Source: Micromonospora pattaloongensis (GTDB lineage: Bacteria > Actinomycetota > Actinomycetes > Mycobacteriales > Micromonosporaceae). Taken from it: a stretch of 64,000 nucleotides of DNA. The notes beneath the pieces were generated by a model. That model did not search any database, was not told the origin of the DNA, and saw nothing but the letters and a program-made list of their open reading frames with translations. Location of the stretch: assembly GCF_900107255.1 (NCBI RefSeq), contig NZ_FNPH01000012.1:54737-118736 (forward strand), written 5' to 3'. The translations under genes and the position numbers were made by a program. Position 1 is the first letter of the stretch, and the number at the start of each line of letters is the position of its first letter. This document shows positions 29,135-36,317 of this stretch, in pieces.

Positions 29135-29167
29135 CGGCCCGGGCGCCCGGTTCGGGCACCCGGGCCG
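29135..29167. terminator. Hairpin terminator of the purine permease gene
   Basis: CGGCCCGGGCGCCCG pairs with CGGGCACCCGGGCCG with one mismatch and a three-base loop. It lies just beyond the stop of the minus-strand permease gene. Confidence 0.68.
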
Positions 29168-29172
29168 CCGGG

Positions 29173-30639
29173 TCAGAGAATCGCGCTCTCCAGCGGTCCG
29201 CGCGCGAAGTAGAGCACGAACAGCAGGGCCACCGCGTACATCAGCGGCCGGACCTCTCGGGCCTTGCCGCGGGCCAGCTTGAGCACGACGTACGTGATCA
29301 CGCCCGCGCCGATGCCGTTCGAGATCGAGTACGTGAACGGCATCAGCACGATCGCGAGGAACGCCGGGATGGCGATCTCGTAGTCGGACCAGTCGATCGT
29401 GCGGACCGCCGTCAGCATCAGGAAGCCGACCACGACCAGCGCGGTGGACGCCGCCTCGAACGGGACCACCACCACCAGCGGCGCCAGGAACATGGCCAGG
29501 AGGAAGAGCACGCCGGTCACCAGGTTGGCGGCACCGGTCCGGGCGCCCTCCGCGACACCGGCGGCGCTCTCGATGTACGACGTGTTGCTCGACGTGCTCG
29601 CCGCGCCACCCGCCGCCGCGGCGATCGAGTCGACCAGCAGGATCTCCCGGGTGCGCGGCGGCGTCCCGGACTCGTCCAGCAGGGCCCCCTCCTGGCCGAC
29701 CGCGACCATCGTGCCCATCGTGTCGAAGAAGTCCGTGATCAGCAGCGTGAAGACGAACATCAGCGGAACGAGCCAGCCCACCCGCTCCCACGAGTCCAGC
29801 ACGTTGAAGTTGCCCAGCAGCGACAGATCCGGGGTGCCCACGACCTTCTCGGGCAGCGCGGGCACGTTCAGCGACCACCCGCTCGGCTTACCGGTCGGCC
29901 CGCCCGCCGGCCCCACCTTGGCGATCGCCTCCACGATGATCGCCAGCACGGTGGAGCCGAGGATGCCGATCAGGATCGCGCCCTTGACCCGCCGCACCAC
30001 CAGCACCAGCGTGAAGAGCAGGCCGACCACGAAGACCAGCGACGGCCAGGTGACCAGCCGGCCGTTCATGCCGAGACCGAGCGGCGGCGAGGCGGTGCCG
30101 CCCCGGACGAAGCCCGCGTCCACGAAGCCGATCAGCGCCAGGAAGAGGCCGATGCCGACGCCGATCGCCGTCTTGAGCTGGGTCGGCACGGCGTGGAAGA
30201 CCGCGGTTCGCAGCCCGGTCAGCACCAGGATGGCGATGATCACACCTTCGATCACGACCAGACCCATGGCGTCGGCCCAGGTCATCTGCGGCGCGATCTC
30301 GTACGCGACCAGCGCGTTGACACCGAGCCCGGCGGCGAGCGCGAGCGGGAACCGCCCCACCACGCCCATCAGGATCGTCATCACGCCGGCGACCAGGGCG
30401 GTGGCCGCGGCCAGCGCGGGGATCGCCAGGCGCTTGCCGTCCGCGTCGACCGCGTTTCCGATGATCAGCGGGTTGAGCACCACGATGTAGGCCATCGTGA
30501 AGAAGGTCGCGAGCCCGCCCCGGACCTCGCGGCCGAGGGTCGAGCCGCGTGCGGTGATTTCAAAGAACCGGTCGAACGCGTTGCGCGGGGTCGGGGTCTC
30601 GGGCGTGGACGCGCCGGTGTCGCCCGGGGCAGCAGTCAT
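29173..30639 (-). CDS. NCS2 family purine permease (AzgA/PbuG-like)
   Basis: The 488-residue membrane protein has about 12 hydrophobic helices. It opens RFFEITARGSTLGREVRGGL, carries TMAYIVVLNPLIIGNA, then VGIGLFLALIGFVDAGFV, and STSSNTSYIESAAGVAEGAR, the conserved SNTxxxxSxAG-type substrate loop of adenine/guanine/hypoxanthine permeases. It probably imports purines with protons. Uracil or xanthine transport cannot be excluded. It is divergent from the DUF2530 gene and ends with a hairpin, so it is likely monocistronic. No purine riboswitch was recognised in the 138 bases upstream. Confidence 0.9.
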   Translation of the reverse strand: MTAAPGDTGASTPETPTPRNAFDRFFEITARGSTLGREVRGGLATFFTMAYIVVLNPLIIGNAVDADGKRLAIPALAAATALVAGVMTILMGVVGRFPLALAAGLGVNALVAYEIAPQMTWADAMGLVVIEGVIIAILVLTGLRTAVFHAVPTQLKTAIGVGIGLFLALIGFVDAGFVRGGTASPPLGLGMNGRLVTWPSLVFVVGLLFTLVLVVRRVKGAILIGILGSTVLAIIVEAIAKVGPAGGPTGKPSGWSLNVPALPEKVVGTPDLSLLGNFNVLDSWERVGWLVPLMFVFTLLITDFFDTMGTMVAVGQEGALLDESGTPPRTREILLVDSIAAAAGGAASTSSNTSYIESAAGVAEGARTGAANLVTGVLFLLAMFLAPLVVVVPFEAASTALVVVGFLMLTAVRTIDWSDYEIAIPAFLAIVLMPFTYSISNGIGAGVITYVVLKLARGKAREVRPLMYAVALLFVLYFARGPLESAIL

Positions 30640-30777
30640 CAGATCCTCGCAGGCCGATCATGGGTTGACTCGCGCATCGTCGCAGATCACGCGTTACCGC
30701 GAAGTTTCGTATTGGTTACAGACTCGCGTGCCGACCAGCATCGTCGCAAGCAATCGACCTCGTCGTACCCTTGCCAC

Positions 30778-31050
30778 GTGTCGCAGCAGCATCCACCGTC
30801 CCAGCGATCCGTCGGGCAACCGCCCCGACCGGAGCCGCTCGACCCACCGATGGTCCCGTTCGCCCTCGGCGGCATGGCGCTGTGGGCCGTGGCCGGTCTG
30901 GCGCTGCTGCCGTTCCGCGACTGGCTCGCCGCCACCGGGCGCACGAACTGGCTGGGGATCTGCCTGGCCGGGTTCCTCCTCGGCCTGCCCGGCCTCGCCG
31001 TGATGCTCCGGCACGACGCGAACCGCCGTCGGCGGCGCGCCGGACACTGA
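30778..31050 (+). CDS. DUF2530 small membrane protein
   Basis: A GTG start gives 90 residues: a hydrophilic proline-rich start (RPEPLDPPMVPFALGGM), two hydrophobic segments (ALWAVAGLALLPF and LGICLAGFLLGLPGLAVML), and an RRRRR tail. This is the DUF2530 pattern, found across actinomycetes and of unknown function. It converges on the DUF3027 gene with 7 bases between stops. Confidence 0.8.
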   Translation: MSQQHPPSQRSVGQPPRPEPLDPPMVPFALGGMALWAVAGLALLPFRDWLAATGRTNWLGICLAGFLLGLPGLAVMLRHDANRRRRRAGH

Positions 31051-31057
31051 CCGACCG

Positions 31058-31888
31058 TCAGCCGTGCCCGTACGGCTCGGCCGACTCGCCCTCCTCGACC
31101 GAACCGGCCGCACGGCTGACCGCGACCGACTCGACCTCGCTGTCGTCGTAGACCGTGGGCAGCTCGTCCACCGGCGTGTCGACGGTCCCGCCGACCGCCT
31201 CGGAGTGCGCGCCGCAGCCGTGGTCGGCGCTGACCGCCCGGCCGTCGTCGGGGGCGTAGACGTTGCCGCACACGCCGAAGGCGAGCCGGAGCGCACCGGC
31301 GAGCGGCAGGTAGAAGCCGCAACTGCCGCAGCGGGCGGCGCGCGGCGCGCCGACCGAGATCGGCGCCTCGGGACCGTGGTCGCCGTCGTACCACCGCTGG
31401 GCGGTCTCGGCCCGACCCTCCCGTGACATCACCCGGGACCGGCCCAGACCCAGCTCCCAGGAGACCTCCTCGACCGCCGGGTCGTCGGAGAGCAGGTATC
31501 CGGGAGCGAGCCGCTCGTCGTCCGGGGCGGTCGGCAGCAGGTCGCCGACCCCGAGGTCGCCCGGCTGCAGCCGCTCCTGCCACGGGAGCCAGCCGGGCGC
31601 GAGCAGCGCGTCGGGGCCGGGCAGCAGAACCGTCTCGCAGACGGTGACGTGCCGGCTGCGCGGAACCCGCGTGACGGTGACCGCCCAGCGCCAGCCGCGG
31701 TAGCCGGCGAGGTGGCATTCGAAGAGATGCGTGACCACCCGGTCGCCCTCGGCGGTCGCGCTCAGGTGCTCGCCGACCTCGGTCGGCTCCACCACCTCGA
31801 TGAGCGCGTCACGCGCCACATCGACGGCGTTCGCGCAGACCTGGTCGAGGCGGGGGGCACGGGCGGCGGTCCTGGTCACGGCCGACAT
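31058..31888 (-). CDS. DUF3027 family protein
   Basis: The 276-residue protein starts with TAARAPRLDQVCANAVDVAR, then has GEHLSATAEGDRVVTHLFEC, YRGWRWAVTVTRVPRSRHVT and WLPWQERLQPGDLGVGDLLP, which are the recognisable DUF3027 segments. A cysteine motif (CGSCGFYLPL, later CGNVYAPDDG) may bind metal. The C-terminal 50 residues are acidic and disordered. The family is widespread in actinomycetes without a proven function. It is divergent from the MFS gene that precedes mqnB. Confidence 0.85.
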   Translation of the reverse strand: MSAVTRTAARAPRLDQVCANAVDVARDALIEVVEPTEVGEHLSATAEGDRVVTHLFECHLAGYRGWRWAVTVTRVPRSRHVTVCETVLLPGPDALLAPGWLPWQERLQPGDLGVGDLLPTAPDDERLAPGYLLSDDPAVEEVSWELGLGRSRVMSREGRAETAQRWYDGDHGPEAPISVGAPRAARCGSCGFYLPLAGALRLAFGVCGNVYAPDDGRAVSADHGCGAHSEAVGGTVDTPVDELPTVYDDSEVESVAVSRAAGSVEEGESAEPYGHG

Positions 31889-31982
31889 TCTTCCCTACGT
31901 GCGGAGGCAACCGCCAATGACTCCCCGAGCGATCCCCCGGCGGATGCGACAGACCCGGCCAGGATGGGCGAGGATGGTCCAC

Positions 31983-33626
31983 ATGCCCCTGCTTCCTTCC
32001 CTCGGGCGAGTCGTCGGGACGGCCGTGCGCGGCCTCCGGCTGCTCGGCAGGGGCGCGGTGGGCAGCGGGCGCTGGACGACCCGCCGGGTCGGCCGGCTCC
32101 GCGAGCGGGGCGCCGGCGGCGAGCGCGGGATGCTGCGCCTCTTCGATCTCCACGCGGCGTCCTGCGCCGGCGACACGCTGATCGCGATCGGGCTGGCCGG
32201 GACCATCTTCTTCGATGTTCCGCTCGGCGAGGCGCGCAGCAAGGTCGGGCTGTACCTGCTGGTCACGATGGTGCCGTTCGCGCTGTTGGCGCCCGTGGTC
32301 GGGCCGCTGCTCGACCACTTCCGGCACGGCCGCCGCTACGCGCTGGCCGCCACCATGCTCGGCCGGGCGTTCCTGGCCTGGCTGCTCTCCGACCACATCC
32401 ACGGCTTCGGGCTCTACCCCGCCGCGTTCGGGGTGCTGGCGCTCTCCCGCGCGTACGGCGTGGGCCGGTCGGCCGCGGTGCCGCGGCTGCTGCCCGAAGG
32501 GCTCGGCCTCTCCCAGGCCGGCGCCCGCGCCAGCGTGTACGGCACGATCGCCGGGGCGCTCGTGGTGCCGCTGGGACTCGCGGCGTTCCTGCTCGGCCCG
32601 CAGTGGCCGCTCCGGATCGCGTCGCTGATCTTCCTGGTCGGCATGGTGATCGCGCTGCGGCTGCCGCCCCGCGCCGACTCGGACCCCCCGGAGACGATGC
32701 CGCGGGCGCTCGCGCTGCTCGCGATCCGCCGCGAAAAGCGTCCGCGGGTGCTCTCCGGACGGCTCGTCACCGCGGCGCTGCTCGGCAGCGCCGCGCTGCG
32801 CGGCCTCTACGGGTTCCTGCTGCTCTTCCTCGCGTTCGCGGTGAAGTCGCGCGACCTCACCACCGAGCTGCTGGGCCGCGACCTCGGCGACGAACGGGCG
32901 CTCGGCCTGATCGGCGCCGCCTTCGCCGTCGGCACCTTCCTGGCGACCGCCGCCGGCACCCGGCTGCGGATCCATCAGCCCGTCGCGCTGCAGGCCACCG
33001 GCCTGGTCGCCGTCGCCGTGGCGGCCACCTTCACCACGCTGCGGTTCTCGCTGCCGACCGTCGCGCTGCTCTGCCTCGTCACCGCGATCGTCAGCGGGAT
33101 GGCGAAACTCGCGGTCGACGCGGTCATCCAGGAGCGCGTGCACGAGCGCCTGCGGGCGAGCGCGTTCGCGCACTCCGAAACGCTGCTCATGCTGGCGTTC
33201 GTCGCCGGCGGCGCGCTGGGCCTGATCCCGGTCGGCGGCCGGATCGGCGTCGGCGCGGCCGCCGCCGGGGTCGTTCTCGCCGCGCTGTGGGCCGTGGTGG
33301 CGGCCGCCCGGCTGCGCCGCGAACGCCTCCACGGCCGGGCCGCCTCCGACGCCGACCCGACGTCGACCGCCGCGCCGCACACCCCGACCGCCCCGGTCAC
33401 GCCGACCGCCGCGTCGACAACGACCGCCGCGCCCACCCCGACCGCCGGGCCGCCGGCCGCGGCGTCCGGGCCGGATGCGCCGCCGGCCGATCCGACGCCG
33501 ACGCTCGAGGACGTACCGCTCGCGCCGCCGGGCTACCACATCTACCGGCCGTCGTCCGCGGTACGGGGCCCAGGAGTCGGCGGCGACGAGGGATCGCGCC
33601 GTGAGTCGCCGGAGGCGCGGGGTTGA
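31983..33626 (+). CDS. MFS transporter with long proline/threonine-rich tail
   Basis: The 547-residue product has about 12 hydrophobic segments between residues 50 and 440, including LLVTMVPFALLAPVVGPLLD and AFAHSETLLMLAFVAGGALG, and belongs to the major facilitator superfamily, MFS_1 or MFS_3 type. The last 100 residues are rich in Ala, Pro and Thr and end in a conserved-looking PPGYHIYRP. GAGG lies ahead of the ATG at 31983; ATGs at 31974 and 31917 are alternatives. Its stop overlaps the mqnB start (TTGA), so it is coupled to menaquinone biosynthesis genes. Substrate unknown. Confidence 0.83.
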   Translation: MPLLPSLGRVVGTAVRGLRLLGRGAVGSGRWTTRRVGRLRERGAGGERGMLRLFDLHAASCAGDTLIAIGLAGTIFFDVPLGEARSKVGLYLLVTMVPFALLAPVVGPLLDHFRHGRRYALAATMLGRAFLAWLLSDHIHGFGLYPAAFGVLALSRAYGVGRSAAVPRLLPEGLGLSQAGARASVYGTIAGALVVPLGLAAFLLGPQWPLRIASLIFLVGMVIALRLPPRADSDPPETMPRALALLAIRREKRPRVLSGRLVTAALLGSAALRGLYGFLLLFLAFAVKSRDLTTELLGRDLGDERALGLIGAAFAVGTFLATAAGTRLRIHQPVALQATGLVAVAVAATFTTLRFSLPTVALLCLVTAIVSGMAKLAVDAVIQERVHERLRASAFAHSETLLMLAFVAGGALGLIPVGGRIGVGAAAAGVVLAALWAVVAAARLRRERLHGRAASDADPTSTAAPHTPTAPVTPTAASTTTAAPTPTAGPPAAASGPDAPPADPTPTLEDVPLAPPGYHIYRPSSAVRGPGVGGDEGSRRESPEARG

Positions 33627-34255
33627 GCGGGCTGCTCCTGGTCACGGCCGTCGAGGCCGAGGCCGACGCGCTGCGCGCGGGGCTGACCACCGACGCGGTC
33701 ACCGTCGCGGCGGTCGGGGTCGGTCCGGCGGCGGTCGCGGCCGGCACCGCGCGACTGCTCGCGCTCGCCGAGGCCGAGGGCCGGCGGTACGACGCGGTGA
33801 TCAGCGCCGGCATCGGCGGCGGATTCACCCCGCGCGCCCCGGTGGGGGCGACCGTGCTCGCCACCTCCAGCATCGCCGCTGATCTGGGCGCCGACTCCCC
33901 GGCAGGCTTCCTCTCCCTGGACGAGCTGGGGTTCGGTCGGATCGCCGTCCCGGTCGATGCCGGGCTGCTCGACACGTTGCGCGCCGCGCTGCCGCACGCC
34001 GTCGTCGGCGCGGTGCTCACGGTCAGCACCGTCACCGGTACCGCGGAGCGGGAGCGGGCGCTGGCCGAACGGCATCCCGACGCGGTGGCCGAGGCGATGG
34101 AGGGGTACGGCGTCGCGTGCGCCGCGGCCGGCGCCGGTCTCCCCTTCGCGGAGCTGCGCACCATCTCCAACCCGATCGGGCCGCGCGACCGCGGCGCCTG
34201 GCGGATCCGCGACGCGTTCACCGCGCTGACCGCCGCCGCGGCCGCCCTCGGCTAG
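33623..34255 (+). CDS. mqnB: Futalosine hydrolase
   Basis: The 210-residue enzyme belongs to the nucleoside phosphorylase-like fold. It cleaves futalosine to hypoxanthine and dehypoxanthine futalosine in the alternative menaquinone pathway. Visible features are LLVTAVEAEADALR at the start, YDAVISAGIGGGFTPRAPVG and the C-terminal AMEGYGVACAAA followed by ELRTISNPIGPRDRGAWRI, the latter typical of MqnB. It starts at a TTG overlapping the MFS stop and is followed after 114 bases by mqnD. The remaining genes (mqnA, mqnC) are not in this window. Confidence 0.9.
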   Translation: MSGLLLVTAVEAEADALRAGLTTDAVTVAAVGVGPAAVAAGTARLLALAEAEGRRYDAVISAGIGGGFTPRAPVGATVLATSSIAADLGADSPAGFLSLDELGFGRIAVPVDAGLLDTLRAALPHAVVGAVLTVSTVTGTAERERALAERHPDAVAEAMEGYGVACAAAGAGLPFAELRTISNPIGPRDRGAWRIRDAFTALTAAAAALG

Positions 34256-34369
34256 CGCGACCCGCCGCCGGGGCGCGTGGGTCGATCGGCTCAGCGTCCG
34301 GGCCGGCGGGGCATCGGGGTGAGGGCGGCGACATCGACGGGACCCGGCCGGCGGGGGCGGTGAGCGGCA

Positions 34370-35218
34370 GTGACTACGGTGGACGGCGTGGCGCTCTCAT
34401 TGGCGATCTCGCCCTGCCCCAACGACACGTTCGTGTTCCACGCCCTGGTGCACGGGCTGGTGCCCGGCGCCCCGGCCGTCGAGGTGACGTACGCGGACGT
34501 GGACGTCACGAACACCGCGGCGGAGCGCGGAGCGTTCGATCTGGTGAAGGTGAGCTACGCGGCGCTGCCGTGGCTGCTCGACGACTATCACCTGCTGCCC
34601 TGCGGCGGCGCGCTCGGCCGGGGCTGTGGCCCGCTGGTGCTGACCGCGGGCGGGCGCACCGACCTGACCGGCGCCACGGTCGCCGTACCCGGCGACCGCA
34701 CCACCGCGTACCTGCTGTTCCGCCTCTGGTCGGCGCGGCGCCCGCCGGCGCGTATCGAGGTGGTGCCGTTCCACGAGATCATGCCCGGCGTCGCCGCCGG
34801 CACGTACGAAGCGGGCCTCGTGATCCACGAGGCCCGCTTCACCTATCCGCGGTTCGGGCTGACCGCGCTGGTCGACCTCGGCGAGTGGTGGGAATCCGAC
34901 ACCGGGCTGCCGATCCCGCTCGGCGCGATCCTCGCCCGCCGGGGCGCCGTGGATCCCGCGGAGGCCGCGGAATGGATCCGGGCCTCCGTGCGACAGGCGT
35001 GGGCGAACCCGGAGGCGACCCGGGAGTACGTGCTGGCGCACGCCCAGGAGATGGAGCCGGACGTGGTTGACCGGCACATCGCGCTCTACGTGAACGAGTT
35101 CACGGCCGAGCTGGGGCCGGACGGCTACGGCGCGGTCGACGCGCTGCTGCGTCGCGCCGCGGACGCCGGCCTGACGCCTCAGATCTCCAGCTCGCGGGCG
35201 ACCGCGTGGACCAGCTGA
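34370..35218 (+). CDS. mqnD: 1,4-dihydroxy-6-naphthoate synthase
   Basis: The 282-residue protein converts cyclic de-hypoxanthinylfutalosine to 1,4-dihydroxy-6-naphthoate, a late futalosine-pathway step. ISPCPNDTFVFHALVHG at residues 13-29, with the SPCPNDT motif, distinguishes MqnD from MqnA. Also present are VKVSYAALPWLLDDY, VVPFHEIMPGVAAGTYEAGL and VIHEARFTYPRFGL. It has a periplasmic-binding-protein-like fold but no signal peptide, as expected for the cytoplasmic enzyme. Its last 40 bases overlap the convergent cold-shock gene. Confidence 0.93.
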   Translation: MTTVDGVALSLAISPCPNDTFVFHALVHGLVPGAPAVEVTYADVDVTNTAAERGAFDLVKVSYAALPWLLDDYHLLPCGGALGRGCGPLVLTAGGRTDLTGATVAVPGDRTTAYLLFRLWSARRPPARIEVVPFHEIMPGVAAGTYEAGLVIHEARFTYPRFGLTALVDLGEWWESDTGLPIPLGAILARRGAVDPAEAAEWIRASVRQAWANPEATREYVLAHAQEMEPDVVDRHIALYVNEFTAELGPDGYGAVDALLRRAADAGLTPQISSSRATAWTS

Positions 35219-35565
35219 GCCACGGTCTGCGCGGTCTTCTTGTCGGGGAAACGTCCCCGGCGCAGGTCCGGCTGGACCCTGGCCTCCAGCACCTTGATCA
35301 TGTCTTCGACCATGCCGTGCAGCTCCTCGGCGGGGCGGCGGCGCAGCTCCGCCAGCGACGGCGGCTTGTCCAGCAGCTGGACGCCGAGCGCCTGGGCGCC
35401 CTTGCGGCTGTCCACCACGCCGAACTCGATGCGCTGTCCGCTCTTGAGCTCGGCAACACCGGCGGGCAGCGCTCCCTTGGGCAGGAATACGTCGCCACCC
35501 TCGTCACTGGTGACGAAGCCGTATCCCTTTCCCGCGTCGTACCACTTCACTCGACCCGTCGGCAC
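35179..35565 (-). CDS. Cold-shock domain protein with C-terminal extension
   Basis: The 128-residue protein has a cold-shock domain in residues 1-68: GRVKWYDAGKGYGFVTSDEG (RNP1-like KGYGFV) and DVFLPKGALP, where RNP2 reads VFLP instead of the usual VFVHF. The C-terminal 60 residues are helical and charged (LRRRPAEELHGMVEDMIKVL, KKTAQTVAQLVHAVARELEI), an extension seen in an actinobacterial group of cold-shock proteins. It should bind single-stranded nucleic acid. The start is one of two neighbouring GTG codons; the second has GAGG at better spacing. Its end overlaps mqnD. Confidence 0.85.
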   Translation of the reverse strand: MPTGRVKWYDAGKGYGFVTSDEGGDVFLPKGALPAGVAELKSGQRIEFGVVDSRKGAQALGVQLLDKPPSLAELRRRPAEELHGMVEDMIKVLEARVQPDLRRGRFPDKKTAQTVAQLVHAVARELEI

Positions 35566-35582
35566 CACATACCTCGACTTCA

Positions 35583-36218
35583 CTAATCCGGATGACCCGA
35601 CAAGGCTAACTGGAGCGACGGCGGAAGCGCTTCCGGGAATCCGGTCAGATCGTCGATCAGCGCCGCCGCGCCCGCCGACACCAGCTCCGCCGCCGAACAT
35701 GGACCGGTGACAACGCCGACCCCGGGAATCCCCGCGGTCCGGGCGGCGACCATGTCCGCGACGTGGTCGCCCACGTAGAGACCGACGCCGTGCTCCACCA
35801 GCGCGGTCGCTTTCTCCTCGGCGAACAGGTCGCCGGCCACCTCGTCGACCGGCAGGCCCAGGTGATCGAGGTGCAGTCGGGCCAGCCGGCCGAGCTTGGA
35901 GGTCACCACCACGATCCGGCCGCCGCGCTCCCGGATCCGGCGCAGCGCGTCGACCGCGCCCGGCAGCGGCACCGACGGCGCGATCGCGTGACGGGGGTAG
36001 AGCGCCCGGTAGGCGTCGACCGCCGCCTCGACCTGGTCGGTCGGGAACCAGCGGCGAAGCTCGTGGCGGAGCGGCGGGCCGAGCCGGGCCACCGCGGCGG
36101 CGGCGTCGACGTACACGCCGGTCTGCCCGGTCAGCGCGCGGTACGTCGCGGCGATGCCGGGGCGGGAGTCGATGAGGGTCATGTCCAGGTCGAACCCGAC
36201 CGTGAACGCCGCTCGCAT
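35583..36218 (-). CDS. HAD family phosphatase (PGP-like)
   Basis: The 211-residue product has the haloacid-dehalogenase motifs: GFDLDMTLIDS with D10 and D12 as nucleophile and acid, IVVVTSKLGRLARLHLDHLG as motif II/III, and VGDHVADMVAARTAGIPGVG as motif IV. A helical cap is inserted after motif I. It resembles phosphoglycolate phosphatase-like enzymes that hydrolyse small phosphate esters. GGGGAGG precedes two ATGs; the second, at 36218, is best spaced. It starts 99 bases from a divergent helicase-associated gene and is followed closely by the cold-shock gene. Confidence 0.88.
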   Translation of the reverse strand: MRAAFTVGFDLDMTLIDSRPGIAATYRALTGQTGVYVDAAAAVARLGPPLRHELRRWFPTDQVEAAVDAYRALYPRHAIAPSVPLPGAVDALRRIRERGGRIVVVTSKLGRLARLHLDHLGLPVDEVAGDLFAEEKATALVEHGVGLYVGDHVADMVAARTAGIPGVGVVTGPCSAAELVSAGAAALIDDLTGFPEALPPSLQLALSGHPD

Positions 36219-36317
36219 CCGCATCCTCCCCGCGGGTGTGGTTTCGATCATCGTCGCACGACCGCGCGCGCATCCCCGCCGCACGGACACGCTCCGGGCG
36301 GCTAGCGTTGAACGACG

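Noticed and set aside
30640..30777. Possible purine riboswitch upstream of the permease
   Set aside because: No conserved aptamer sequence or three-way junction could be drawn.
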